Source: PALSA-278 sp963760285 (GTDB lineage: Bacteria > Acidobacteriota > Terriglobia > Acidiferrales > UBA7541). Taken from it: DNA of 64,000 nucleotides. Where the stretch lies: NCBI GenBank assembly GCA_963760285.1, contig CAVXCI010000001.1:1860001-1924000 (forward strand). Direction: 5' to 3'. The notes under the pieces were generated by a model. It was not told where the DNA came from and did no database searches. It worked only from the letters and a program-made list of their open reading frames with translations. Positions within the stretch are counted from its first letter, which is position 1. Every line of letters starts with the position of its first letter. Position numbers and translations under genes: made by a program. Below are positions 54,564 to 63,443 of the stretch, piece after piece.

Positions 54564-56144
54564 ATGGCAGAGCAATTGACCAAACCTTCCAGCACCGCGG
54601 CCGCCCCGCATGACGCCTATTTCTGCGAGATGCCGTCCGATCCCTGCGCCATCGTGATGTTTGGCGCTTCCGGTGACCTGGCCCGCCGCAAGCTGCTTCC
54701 GGCGCTCTATGATCTGGCCGCGCACGCCTGCCTGGTCCCCCGTTTCCGTCTGGTGGGCTACGGACGCAAAGCCATGAGCGACGATGAATTCCAGAAAACC
54801 AGCGAGGATGCCGTGCGCACGCTGGGCGGTCTGGGCAAGCTGGACGATGACTTTGCCCGCGAATTTTTCTCGCGTCTCCACTTCTGCGAGGGCAACTACG
54901 ACGACCCCGCGGCTTTTCGCCGTCTCGCGGAAATGCTCCAGCGGCTGGATACCGAAGGAAAACTCGGCGGCAATCGCCTTTTCTATCTTGCCACCCCGCC
55001 AGAGATTTATCCGAAAATCGTGGAGCAGCTCGGCATCGCCGGCTTGAACAAGCCCAGCCGCGACGGTTCCTGGGCGCGCATCATTATTGAGAAACCCTTT
55101 GGCCGCGACCTGGCTTCCGCCAAGGCCCTGAACCGCGAAGTCCTTACCGTCTTCGATGAATCGCAGGTTTATCGCATTGATCATTATCTCGGCAAGGAAA
55201 CCGTCCAGAATCTCCTCGTTTTTCGCTTCGGCAACGGCATTTTTGAGCCGCTATGGAACCGCAACTACGTCAGCCACGTGCAGATTACCGCCGCCGAAAC
55301 TTTGGGCGTGGAGCGCCGCGCCGCATTCTACGAAACCGCGGGCGCGCTGCGAGACATGATTCAAAGCCACGTCCTGCAATTGCTCTCCCTCACCGCCATG
55401 GAGTCGCCCGCCACATTCGACGCCACCTCCGTGCGCAACGAAAAAATCAAGGTGCTCCAATCCATTCGTCCGCTCACCGCTGCTACCGTTGCCAGCGACG
55501 CCGTTCGCGGCCAGTATGGCCCCGGGAAAACGTCCAAGGGCGATGTCCCCGGGTATCGCCAGGAACCCGGCGTCGCCCCGGATTCTTCCACCGAGACTTT
55601 CGTGGCTCTGAAATTTGTTGTGGACAACTGGCGCTGGGCCGGCGTTCCTTTTTATCTCCGCACTGGCAAGCGGCTCCGTGAAGCCTGCACGGAAATTGCC
55701 ATTCAATTTCGCGAAGCTCCTCATCGCGTTTTTCGCGGCCGCGAAAACCAGGCCAACTGTCTGGTTCTCAACATTCAGCCCGAGGAAGGCATCTCGCTTT
55801 CCTTCGGCGCGAAGCCTCCCGGCGCGCATATGGACATTCGTCCGGTAGCCATGGATTTCTCTTACAGCTCGTCGTTCGGTGTCAGCACCCGCAACGCCTA
55901 TGCCACGCTTATTAACGATTGTCTCCGCGGTGAAGCCACGCTCTTTGACCGCGCCGATAGCGTTGAAGCCGCCTGGTCCCTGATGGACCCGATTCTTCAG
56001 GCTTGGAAGGCGCCCGCCGCCAGTTTTCCAAATTATCCCGCGGGCAGCTGGGGCCCCAGGGAATCCGACGAATTAATCGCCCGCGATGGCTTCGCCTGGC
56101 GGCATCCGGAAGAAGCGGCCGCTGTTCTTTCCGGCAAAAAGTGA
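54564..56144 (+). CDS. zwf: Glucose-6-phosphate 1-dehydrogenase
   Basis: First enzyme of the oxidative pentose phosphate pathway: oxidises glucose-6-phosphate with NADP+. The Rossmann motif is MFGASGDLARRKLLPALYDL. The catalytic signature is VYRIDHYLGKETVQNLLVFR, with the active-site His. The C-terminal domain follows (PFYLRTGKRLREACTEIAIQ; RNAYATLINDCLRGEATLFD). 526 residues, slightly longer than E. coli Zwf (about 490) because of an N-terminal leader and a C-terminal tail. Start after AGGGGGAGCA. The glucokinase gene starts 15 bases after the stop, so zwf and glk are an operon. Confidence 0.93.
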   Translation: MAEQLTKPSSTAAAPHDAYFCEMPSDPCAIVMFGASGDLARRKLLPALYDLAAHACLVPRFRLVGYGRKAMSDDEFQKTSEDAVRTLGGLGKLDDDFAREFFSRLHFCEGNYDDPAAFRRLAEMLQRLDTEGKLGGNRLFYLATPPEIYPKIVEQLGIAGLNKPSRDGSWARIIIEKPFGRDLASAKALNREVLTVFDESQVYRIDHYLGKETVQNLLVFRFGNGIFEPLWNRNYVSHVQITAAETLGVERRAAFYETAGALRDMIQSHVLQLLSLTAMESPATFDATSVRNEKIKVLQSIRPLTAATVASDAVRGQYGPGKTSKGDVPGYRQEPGVAPDSSTETFVALKFVVDNWRWAGVPFYLRTGKRLREACTEIAIQFREAPHRVFRGRENQANCLVLNIQPEEGISLSFGAKPPGAHMDIRPVAMDFSYSSSFGVSTRNAYATLINDCLRGEATLFDRADSVEAAWSLMDPILQAWKAPAASFPNYPAGSWGPRESDELIARDGFAWRHPEEAAAVLSGKK

Positions 56145-56159
56145 CGAGGTGATGGACCA

Positions 56160-57125
56160 ATGATTCTGGCGGGCGATATTGGCGGGACCAAGTGCAACAT
56201 GGGTCTCTTTGAGCTTCGCGATGGCAAACTCTCGGCTGTCCGCCGCGACCGCTTTTCCAGCCATTCGCACGCCAGTCTCGAAGACGTAATCAGCAAATTC
56301 CTGCAGGGCAACGCGCAAGGAATTCAAGCGGCGGCCTTCGCCATCGCCGGCCCCGTGGTTCACAATCACGTGCAGGTCACAAACCTCCCCTGGGTTGTGG
56401 ACGCGGCCGCGCTCTCACAAACATTCAGCATTCCGCATGTGCGGCTCTTGAATGATCTGGAGGGCACGGCTTACAGCCTCCGCATTCTTCCCGCTTCCGA
56501 CTTCGTCACCTTGCGCGAAGGCGTCGCTGACCCGGAAGGCAACCAGGGTCTGCTCGCCGCCGGCACGGGCTTGGGCGAGGCTCTGCTCGTATGGGACGGC
56601 CATCAGCACATTGCGTCTTCCTCGGAGGGCGGTCACTGCGATCTCGCTCCGCGCAATACACGCGAGATCGAACTGCTGCAATTTCTCCGCCAGCGCATGG
56701 AAATCGTCAGCGTCGAAGCCATTCTCTCTGGCCGCGGTTTTCGCGAACTCCACACCTTTCTGAATCCCGGCCTGTTGCATCCCGGTTTCGATGATCCCTC
56801 GGTGGACTGGGCTCCGGAAATCACCCGGCAGGCGCTGGCGGGTTCATGTCCCGTGTGTTTGCAGGCCGTGCAATTTTGGATGGAGATCTATGGCTCGGAA
56901 GCCGGCAACCTGGCCCTGAAAATTCTGGCTCGCGGGGGAATATTCGTAGCCGGGGGAATTGCCACTAAAACTCTGCCCATTCTGCGCGATGGCCGCTTCG
57001 TCCAGGCCTTTGACCGCAAGGAAAAAATGGAGAAGCTGCTTTCCACCATTCCCATCCGCGTGGTCACCAATCAGGAAGCCCCGCTCCTCGGCGCAGCCTG
57101 GGTCGCCTCGCGCGAAATCCGCTAG
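56160..57125 (+). CDS. glk: Glucokinase
   Basis: Phosphorylates glucose to glucose-6-phosphate, the substrate of the upstream zwf product. The phosphate-binding motif is MILAGDIGGTKCNMGLFELR. The glucose-binding region is RLLNDLEGTAYSLRIL and SEGGHCDLAPRNTREIELLQ, and the second phosphate region is GLLAAGTGLGEALLVWDG. The adenosine motif is GIFVAGGIATKTLPILRDGR. This is the Glk group of the ASKHA superfamily, 321 residues. Start ATG 15 bases after zwf stop; ribosome site GAGGTGATGGACCA. The cysteine in GGTKCNMG is unusual but harmless. Confidence 0.92.
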   Translation: MILAGDIGGTKCNMGLFELRDGKLSAVRRDRFSSHSHASLEDVISKFLQGNAQGIQAAAFAIAGPVVHNHVQVTNLPWVVDAAALSQTFSIPHVRLLNDLEGTAYSLRILPASDFVTLREGVADPEGNQGLLAAGTGLGEALLVWDGHQHIASSSEGGHCDLAPRNTREIELLQFLRQRMEIVSVEAILSGRGFRELHTFLNPGLLHPGFDDPSVDWAPEITRQALAGSCPVCLQAVQFWMEIYGSEAGNLALKILARGGIFVAGGIATKTLPILRDGRFVQAFDRKEKMEKLLSTIPIRVVTNQEAPLLGAAWVASREIR

Positions 57126-57318
57126 CATCGCCTGCAGAGTGCTCCAGACCTGGATATCCAGACAATCCCGCGGTCAGGACGGACTCGGTATACCATGCCA
57201 TCGGTGACGCCAGGCCTCCGGCGCCTCCTCGAATCGGTGCATAATGAAACCGCACGGCCCGGCAACGGGAAAATCTCGGAGCGCATGGACACTGCTCGTG
57301 CGCGCGGCGGAATGAAAA

Positions 57319-58071
57319 ATGTCTTCTGAACTTTCTCCCGGCATGATTCGGTTGGTGGCGCTGGGCATCGGCGCGCTAATGCTGGTGACCATCACCATTT
57401 TCCACGGCGTGGGACTGCACCACGTGGTGCGCCACTATAAACGTGGCGAAGAGAGAATCCTCGCCCATCGGCCCCACAAATACCGCGTGGCGCTGCTGTT
57501 TGGCATGGCGGTGTTCTGGATGCTGTCGCTGCACCTCGTGGAAATTTTCTACTGGGCGTTCAGCTTGTGGAGGCTGGGCCTGGTGCAAAGCCTGGGCGAC
57601 TCGTTTTATTTTTCGGCCAACAGCTACACCACGCTGGGTTACGGAAAAGTGCCCGTGGCGGAAGAGTGGCGCGCCATCTGTCCGGTGATCGCCATTTCCG
57701 GGTTGTTCACCTTTGCGTGGACCGCCAGCACGCTCGTCAACGTGGTCGCCAGCAACCAGAAACTGCACGACCAGATTGCCGGGGAATTGGAAAAGGAAAA
57801 GGAGCTGCGCGCCGAAGAGCGCGCTGAAACGCGTGCCCTGCGCGAAAAGGGAAAGGTGCAGGAGCAGGTCGTGCGCGCCAAAGAACGGCAGGAGGCCGCC
57901 GGGAAGTCATTCCTCCAGCGCCGTGAATTGAAAAAAGAGATGCGAAGCGAGATTGACCAGCTCCGCGCCGCGGAAGAAGCGCAGGCAAAGGAATTGCGAA
58001 AGACGGAACATGACGCCGAAACACGCCTGGGCGAGCCGCTCGATTCCGAGGATTCAAAGAAGGAGAGCTGA
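57319..58071 (+). CDS. Two-helix K+-channel-like membrane protein with C-terminal coiled coil
   Basis: A 250-residue protein. Four hydrophobic segments are visible: IRLVALGIGALMLVTITIFH, VALLFGMAVFWMLSLHLVEI, FSLWRLGLVQSLGDSFYFSA (a pore-loop-like region) and AISGLFTFAWTASTLVNVVA. Between the last two lies TTLGYGK, the potassium selectivity filter pattern (T-x-G-Y-G). The pore loop and following helix fit the Ion_trans_2 fold. From about residue 150 the chain is highly charged and helical (LEKEKELRAEERAETRALRE; LQRRELKKEMRSEIDQLRAA), a coiled coil. No RCK domain. Ion selectivity is inferred from the filter only. Confidence 0.75.
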   Translation: MSSELSPGMIRLVALGIGALMLVTITIFHGVGLHHVVRHYKRGEERILAHRPHKYRVALLFGMAVFWMLSLHLVEIFYWAFSLWRLGLVQSLGDSFYFSANSYTTLGYGKVPVAEEWRAICPVIAISGLFTFAWTASTLVNVVASNQKLHDQIAGELEKEKELRAEERAETRALREKGKVQEQVVRAKERQEAAGKSFLQRRELKKEMRSEIDQLRAAEEAQAKELRKTEHDAETRLGEPLDSEDSKKES

Positions 58072-58217
58072 AGAGAAGTAAACGGCCGCGCATGGTGGTG
58101 CGCCTTCCCCACAAACCTTCTGCCAGGAGACGCATGTGCATGTGGCGCCATCTTCCGCCACCAGCACGCGCAGCGAGCCGCATGTTCGCCGCAACTGGAC
58201 GTTCGCAATGCCTTCGG

Positions 58218-60851
58218 TCACTCGTATCGCAGCGCCACCATCGGATCCACGCGCATGGCCCGCCGCGCGGGAATCCAGCATGCCATTATCGCCACGGCAA
58301 ACAGCACCGCGCCGGCGCACGCGAACGTCAATGGGTCGCTCGCGCTCACGCCATAGAGCAATCCCGCCATCAGCCGTGTCAGCCCTAATGCCGCCGCGAA
58401 TCCAATCGCCAATCCAAGGATCGCCAGCCGCGCGCCTTCGCCCATCACCTGCCGCAGCAGGTTTGCGGGCTGCGCTCCCAGAGCGATGCGGATTCCAATC
58501 TCCCGCGTGCGCCGCGAGACAGAATAGGAAATCACTCCGAAAATTCCTGCGGCGGACAACAGCAGCGCCATGGCGCCAAACGCGCCCAGCAGCAGCGTGC
58601 GGAAGCGCGGCTGCGCCGCCGACGCATCCAGAATTTCCGGCATGGTGCGCACATCTGTCACCGGCAGGTTGGGATCAATCTGCCGCACATCCGCCCGTAT
58701 GGTTGCCGCCACGCTCGACGCACTCAGACCGGTTTTCACCACCATTTGCGCTCCCCAGAACGGGGCCTGCGCGAAAGGCACATACATCATTGGGCCCGGC
58801 GGCTGGCTCAGTGTCATGTCACGCACGTCGCCAACGACGCCTATGATTTCCCGCCGCACGCCTTCATTCGGCGGAAATCCGAATTTAAGCTGTCTGCCCA
58901 TGGGGTCCTGATTCGGAAAGTACATCCGCGCGAACGCGTCGCTGATGATTGCAACGCGCGGAGAGGCCATGGCGTCCTCTCCAGCGAACCCCCTCCCGCG
59001 CAGAATGGGAATGTCCATCACCCGGAAGTATTCCGGGCTGACCGAGACGAAATTCGCCGCGCGTGTCGTTCCCGGCGAGGGAGGCGGCGCGCCGATAATG
59101 TCAAATCCCAGGTTGACGTTTCCCTCGTCGAGCGGCAATGGCACGACCGCCGCCGAATCCTGCAATCCCGCTTCCGCCTGTATCCGCGACAACAATTGAT
59201 CCATGAATGCGTTCCATTGTTGCGCGGTCGAATACTGAAACTGCGGCAGGGAGATGTCCGCCTTCACCAGGTGCCGCGTATCGAATCCCGGATTCACAGC
59301 CATCAACCGGAAGAAACTCCGCGCCAGCAACCCGGAGCCAATCAGGAGCACCGTCGCCAGCGCAATTTCCATCACCGCCAGGGCATCCCGCGCGCCATGA
59401 TTCCTCCCGCCTCCTCCACCCGGTGAGCTCTCCTTAAGGTTTCCGTGCAGGCCGGAATCCGCGGCGAAAAGAGCAGGCGCGAGTCCAAATATCGCGCTCG
59501 TGCCTACCGCCAGCAGCAGGGCAAACGCCAGCACGCGCCCGTCCACGCTGATGGCATTCCATTGCGGTAGTTCAGCGGGCAGCCGCGCGCTCAACGCATG
59601 GACACCCCAATACGCCAGAAGAATTCCCGCGCCTCCGCCCATCAGCCCGAGCACGACGCTCTCCGTCAGCAGTTGCCGCACAATTCGTCCGCGGCCCGCG
59701 CCCAGCGCGACGCGCACGGCGATTTCCCGTTCTCGCGAGGTGGCCCGGGCCAGAAGCAAATTCGCGACGTTGGCGCAGGCGATCAGAAGCACCAGTCCCA
59801 CGGCGCCCCATAGGACGAGCAGTGCAGGTTTCGAATCGGCAACCGTGTCCGCCTGCAGCGGTACGACGTTGAACTTCCAGCCCGTGCGCTCCGCGGGAAG
59901 TTCCTTGGCCAGCTGCGCCCCGGCGATCTCCATCTCCGCGCGCGCCTGCGTTAGCGAAACATCCCCTTTCATGCGCCCCAAGACGAGCAACCAGTGGCCC
60001 CCGGGACGGGAGAATTCCCATCCGCCAAACATCGGATCCTGGCGCACTGGAATCCAAATTTCCTGATTTTCCGGCAACTCCGGAAGGCGAAAACCTGATG
60101 GCATGACTCCAACGACGGTAAACGCGCGCTGGTCCAGCGTCACGCTGTTTCCCAGGATCCGTTCATCCGCGCCGAAGCGGCTGCGCCACAGATTCTCGCT
60201 GAGAATCACCACCGGCGCAGCGCCTAATCCATCATCTTCTGGACGGAACACGCGCCCCAGGAGTGGCTGCGCTTCGAGAACTGAAAAAATCCCGGGCGTC
60301 ACGATGCCTGCGCTGACTGTTGCCGGTTCCCCCCGGCCTGTTAGCGTCAGGTCATGCCGTGTTATGCCGCCGAATTCGCGGAAAGCCTGGTTGTGGCGCT
60401 GAAACTCTTCCAAATCCAGGTAGGAAGAGGCGTCGGATTTGATTCCCTCGTCTTGCTTGGCCTCGGAAACTATCACCAATTCCGAGGACCGCGCATACGG
60501 AAGCGGTTTTAGCAGCGTGGCGTCAATGACGCTGAAGATAGCTGTGTTCGCGCCAATGCCCAGCGCCAGCGTCAGGATGGCGACCGTCGTAAATCCTGGA
60601 TTTTTCCGCAGCATGTGCGCGCCATAGCGAACGTCCTGCCAGAACCGTTCCAGCCAGCTCCAGCCCCACGCTTCCCGCGTCGCTTCCTTTACCAGCACTT
60701 CATTTCCGAACTCCCGCCGCGCCGATACTTCCGCCTGCTTTGCTGATTCGCCGCGCTCGACGCGTTCGCGTATTGCCATTTGCAGATGACTTTGGACTTC
60801 CTCATCAAGCTGCTGGTCTTTGCGCCTGCGCCCCCATAAAAGGAACCTCAT
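58218..60851 (-). CDS. ADOP-family ABC transporter permease (two MacB/FtsX-like halves)
   Basis: An 877-residue permease of the acidobacterial duplicated orphan permease type. The soluble N-terminus carries the ADOP leader (RRKDQQLDEEVQSHLQMAIR; SWLERFWQDVRYGAHMLRKN). Two FtsX/MacB-like halves follow, each with a periplasmic MacB_PCD domain and four helices: AILTLALGIGANTAIFSVID starts the first, and the pairs VGLVLLIACANVANLLLARA and TSAIFGLAPALFAADSGLHG are typical. No ATPase gene is adjacent (orphan). It probably handles lipids or antimicrobial compounds. The start overlaps the padR stop by ATGA (60848-60851), so it is a PadR-controlled operon. Confidence 0.88.
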   Translation of the reverse strand: MRFLLWGRRRKDQQLDEEVQSHLQMAIRERVERGESAKQAEVSARREFGNEVLVKEATREAWGWSWLERFWQDVRYGAHMLRKNPGFTTVAILTLALGIGANTAIFSVIDATLLKPLPYARSSELVIVSEAKQDEGIKSDASSYLDLEEFQRHNQAFREFGGITRHDLTLTGRGEPATVSAGIVTPGIFSVLEAQPLLGRVFRPEDDGLGAAPVVILSENLWRSRFGADERILGNSVTLDQRAFTVVGVMPSGFRLPELPENQEIWIPVRQDPMFGGWEFSRPGGHWLLVLGRMKGDVSLTQARAEMEIAGAQLAKELPAERTGWKFNVVPLQADTVADSKPALLVLWGAVGLVLLIACANVANLLLARATSREREIAVRVALGAGRGRIVRQLLTESVVLGLMGGGAGILLAYWGVHALSARLPAELPQWNAISVDGRVLAFALLLAVGTSAIFGLAPALFAADSGLHGNLKESSPGGGGGRNHGARDALAVMEIALATVLLIGSGLLARSFFRLMAVNPGFDTRHLVKADISLPQFQYSTAQQWNAFMDQLLSRIQAEAGLQDSAAVVPLPLDEGNVNLGFDIIGAPPPSPGTTRAANFVSVSPEYFRVMDIPILRGRGFAGEDAMASPRVAIISDAFARMYFPNQDPMGRQLKFGFPPNEGVRREIIGVVGDVRDMTLSQPPGPMMYVPFAQAPFWGAQMVVKTGLSASSVAATIRADVRQIDPNLPVTDVRTMPEILDASAAQPRFRTLLLGAFGAMALLLSAAGIFGVISYSVSRRTREIGIRIALGAQPANLLRQVMGEGARLAILGLAIGFAAALGLTRLMAGLLYGVSASDPLTFACAGAVLFAVAIMACWIPARRAMRVDPMVALRYE

Positions 60852-61207
60852 GCCTCGCTTCCTTCCGCCGTCGGATTCAGAACGCCGGCGATGGCCTCGG
60901 AAAGCCGCGCCCAGCGCGACCGTTCCGACACCAAATGTTTTTTCCCTGCCGCTGTCAGCCGGTACACGCGCACGCGCTGCTTGTTCTCAGACTTCTTCCA
61001 TTCTGCGGCGATCCATCGCTGTCCTTCCAGCCGGTGCAGAGCCGGATAGAGCGAACCGGTATCCACCTGCAGGATGTCGCCGGAATTGGCGCGTATGGCC
61101 TGGCTCAGGCAGTAGCCATGCTGCGGTCCCCACCGCAGCGTCTGCAGAATCAATAGGTCCAGCGTCCCTTGCAGCAGTTCGATCCGGCTTTGATAACGGT
61201 TTTTCAT
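60848..61207 (-). CDS. PadR-family transcriptional regulator
   Basis: A 119-residue PadR regulator. The winged-helix domain reads LLQGTLDLLILQTLRWGPQH, GYCLSQAIRANSGDILQVDT and GSLYPALHRLEGQRWIAAEW, the PadR signature (GSLYPALHRLE). The C-terminal dimerisation helix is short (GKKHLVSERSRWARLSEAIA). PadR proteins usually repress a linked transporter gene until a phenolic or drug ligand binds. Here the ADOP permease gene overlaps its stop (ATGA), so the pair is surely co-regulated. The start is the ATG at 61207, giving MKNRYQSRIELLQG; the upstream in-frame stretch has no ribosome site. A dyad upstream may be its operator. Confidence 0.9.
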   Translation of the reverse strand: MKNRYQSRIELLQGTLDLLILQTLRWGPQHGYCLSQAIRANSGDILQVDTGSLYPALHRLEGQRWIAAEWKKSENKQRVRVYRLTAAGKKHLVSERSRWARLSEAIAGVLNPTAEGSEA

Positions 61208-61218
61208 CGTCGCCTCAG

Positions 61219-61260
61219 GGTGTAGAACGCCTTCATCCCTGCCCGTAGGACGTCTACACC
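61219..61260. promoter_or_regulatory. Candidate PadR operator upstream of padR
   Basis: GGTGTAG (61219-61225) and CTACACC (61254-61260) are an inverted pair with a 28-base spacer. Inside lies GTAGGACGTCTAC (61245-61257), itself an imperfect palindrome around GACGTC. These sit 12-53 bases before the padR start. Low-confidence operator candidate. Confidence 0.3.
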
Positions 61261-61434
61261 CATCAAGTGTATGCAAACCGCGTGCCGATTGCACCGGAGA
61301 ACCAACTGCTTGTTCGGTAAGCCTTTATCAAATTCCCACCAAGCTTTCGACTCCCTGAAGGGTGCGCTTTCGAAATCGGTTGTCGTGAAACCGGACACCC
61401 TGCTAAACCTAATGATAGAATTTGATGCATATAC

Positions 61435-61511
61435 GCGCCCGTAGCTCAACCGGATAGAGCGTCTGCCTTCTAAGCAGAGGGTTGGGGGTTCAAGTCCCTC
61501 CGGGCGCGCCA
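61435..61511 (+). tRNA. tRNA-Arg (TCT)
   Basis: Acceptor GCGCCCG / CGGGCGC, D-arm GCTCAACCGGATAGAGC, anticodon stem TCTGC / GCAGA with loop CTTCTAA (anticodon TCT), T-arm GGGGG TTCAAGT CCCTC. CCA encoded at 61509-61511. A 20-base segment of its D-arm (61440-61459) recurs at 61766-61785. Confidence 0.92.
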
Positions 61512-61518
61512 CTCCTCG

Positions 61519-61770
61519 TTGTTTTCCGTTTACGGGATTCGCGGCGTGGCCAACGGGCGCTTGTACACCGGTTCGACATCCGATTTCCAGCGGAGGCTCA
61601 TGGAACACAACAGCGACGTGAGCACATCAACCAAACACCGTGGTCCCTGGGAATTGGCCTGTCGCGAGGATTTCCCCGCGCTTTCAGAGGCCTTGCGCCG
61701 CGAACGTCACCCGAAAACCGGAAAAGGCCGCGAGGAACTGCGGCGAATCCTTTCGGAATTCCATTCGTAG
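61519..61770 (+). CDS. GIY-YIG nuclease family protein adjacent to tRNA-Arg
   Basis: An 83-residue protein. The GIY-YIG domain starts FSVYGIRGVANGRLYTGSTS, where VYGI and LYTGST give the two halves of the motif. The conserved arginine is in DFQRRLMEHN. The end is ERHPKTGKGREELRRILSEF, as in the UPF0213/YhbQ-like group, so it is a stand-alone catalytic domain of about normal size. The start is a TTG 7 bases after the tRNA CCA end, with no ribosome site. The gene ends at the TAG at 61768-61770, inside a 20-base copy of the tRNA D-arm. Homing-type mobility is possible but not proven. Confidence 0.7.
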   Translation: MFSVYGIRGVANGRLYTGSTSDFQRRLMEHNSDVSTSTKHRGPWELACREDFPALSEALRRERHPKTGKGREELRRILSEFHS

Positions 61771-61785
61771 CTCAACCGGATAGAG
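61766..61785 (+). repeat. 20-base duplicate of tRNA-Arg D-arm
   Basis: CGTAGCTCAACCGGATAGAG here is identical to 61440-61459 within tRNA-Arg(TCT). The copies flank the GIY-YIG gene in direct orientation, 326 bases apart. No other part of the tRNA follows, so this is a partial copy. Confidence 0.8.
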
Positions 61786-62168
61786 TCCGCCGCGGCCGGC
61801 CTTCAAACCACATTTCGCCAACTCCAGGGTGGTCACCGACTGGAATTTTCCCGGCCCCCTTCTCCTGGCTGTCCCCCGGTGGGCGCCATCTCGCCGTTGA
61901 AGGCACAAAGACAGTATGCCGTTGACTCTTCCACCCCGCTGTACTACCTTGCCTGCAACGGAGAATGGCGGCTGATAGACACCATTGCCCTTCCTCGCCG
62001 GTCATTGATACGACTATAATTGCGTGTGTCGCGCCGCCGCTTTGTATGTTTTAAGGGAGCTGGAAAATGCAAGACCGACCCGTTATGCGTTGTCGCGGCC
62101 TTTGCGGCGGTGTACCCGGTTTCCGGTCGAATTTTGGATCCTGCCCTGGAGATAGAAGGAGAACCATC
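61786..62168. other. Intergenic region with possible promoter
   Basis: 383 bases between the GIY-YIG gene and the secreted protein. A promoter element at 62015-62020 is given separately; no gene is supported here. The stretch after the repeat shows no recognisable coding sequence. Confidence 0.4.
61990..62020 (+). promoter_or_regulatory. Candidate promoter for the secreted protein at 62169
   Basis: A perfect TATAAT -10 at 62015-62020. The -35 at 18 bases (TTCCTC) is weak. It implies a leader of about 140 bases. Confidence 0.35.
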
Positions 62169-63443
62169 ATGAAAACCTTTCTAACGCTGTCTGTGGTGTC
62201 GATTCTCACGGTGTTCTTGGCCTGCGCAACGGCTCCGTCGGTTTGCGCGCAATCTTCCTACGTGGCCACGAACGATGATAATCCCAACGGGAACACGACC
62301 TCGGTCTACTACTGGGATGGCAGTACGTTGGCCCAGATTCCCGGGTCGCCCTTTCCCACTGGTGGCTATGGTCTCGGCGGCGGGTATTTTGCCATTCCCC
62401 GCAACGCTATTTCCGTGGACAAGGAGGGGAAGTGCATGTTCGTGGGCGACGCCTACAATAACGGCTTCACCGCCTCGGACATTGCGGCATTCGCCGCATA
62501 CGGCGGCGGCGTCCATCTCGTAGGTGACTATACGTCCGCGAATTCCTATTCCGGCGCGCAGGACGGCGTGGGGCTGGCGGTTAGCGCCGATACTCTCATC
62601 GTCAACTACACCGCCTCCGACGTATTGGAAGAATGGACCATCGGCGACGGCTGCACCCTTACGGAGACAGGCAATACTGTCTCCGGCCTCGGCGGCAATG
62701 GCGGCGTCGCGGACGGACTCGTCACCTCCTACGGATGTTTTTTCTTCTCCGGCGTGGATGGCACAGTGGTGTCCGGCACGATCAATCCCTTCGCTCAGGT
62801 CGGCACCTATACCGCGGGCGGTTATACGAAATACAGCGGCGTTCCCGCGGGACTGCACATTCACCGCGGAATTTTATTCGCGGACGACGCCGGGGGCACC
62901 CAGGCCCTTTTTGACTCGTGGAAAATTAATGCGGACTGCTCGTTGGGCAGGAATGTCACTTCCGGTCCCCTGCGGGGCACCATCTATGGCTCCAATACTT
63001 TCAACATCAGCCCCAATGGCAAATACATCTATACCATCGGCACCTTCAGCGGCACCGTGCAGACCGACGAAATTCGCGGCCAGAGCGTGGTGAATACGCG
63101 TTGCCCCGATCAGAATCTCCTGGGATACGGTGATACATGGATTTACCCGGGCGAAGGTGGTCTGCAGAACAATGAGCGGGGCAATGGCGGGTGGCAATTC
63201 CTCGCCGAAGGTAGTTTTGGCCTCTCGAACAACTCTTATATCGGCGTCAACGCCATCAGCGCGCGCGGCTGCCTTACAAATACCCAAAAGCGCGATGCCC
63301 GGGGGACAGTTGACGGCACTTACCCCGACAGCAGCATTTATCTTCTATCTTTGGAAACTCCCCAATATTGTGGCAAAGGAGGCTGCGGTGGACCTCCTGC
63401 GCCGGTCAAGGGGAAACCCGCCTTGGATGTGAAAAACAAGTAG
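62169..63443 (+). CDS. Secreted protein, probably beta-propeller
   Basis: A 424-residue exported protein. The signal peptide is LTLSVVSILTVFLACATAPSVCAQ. Repeated strands follow (SVYYWDGSTLAQIPGSPFPT; FNISPNGKYIYTIGTFSGTV), which recall propeller blades of the lactonase-like type, but no family is certain. It has many glycines and scattered cysteines, and the tail is proline/glycine-rich (GKGGCGGPPAPVKGKP). The ATG at 62169 follows GAAGGAGAACCATC; the frame continues upstream to 62067, but that part is not signal-like. Function unknown. It is followed by a cyclase gene with a 160-base gap. Confidence 0.65.
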   Translation: MKTFLTLSVVSILTVFLACATAPSVCAQSSYVATNDDNPNGNTTSVYYWDGSTLAQIPGSPFPTGGYGLGGGYFAIPRNAISVDKEGKCMFVGDAYNNGFTASDIAAFAAYGGGVHLVGDYTSANSYSGAQDGVGLAVSADTLIVNYTASDVLEEWTIGDGCTLTETGNTVSGLGGNGGVADGLVTSYGCFFFSGVDGTVVSGTINPFAQVGTYTAGGYTKYSGVPAGLHIHRGILFADDAGGTQALFDSWKINADCSLGRNVTSGPLRGTIYGSNTFNISPNGKYIYTIGTFSGTVQTDEIRGQSVVNTRCPDQNLLGYGDTWIYPGEGGLQNNERGNGGWQFLAEGSFGLSNNSYIGVNAISARGCLTNTQKRDARGTVDGTYPDSSIYLLSLETPQYCGKGGCGGPPAPVKGKPALDVKNK

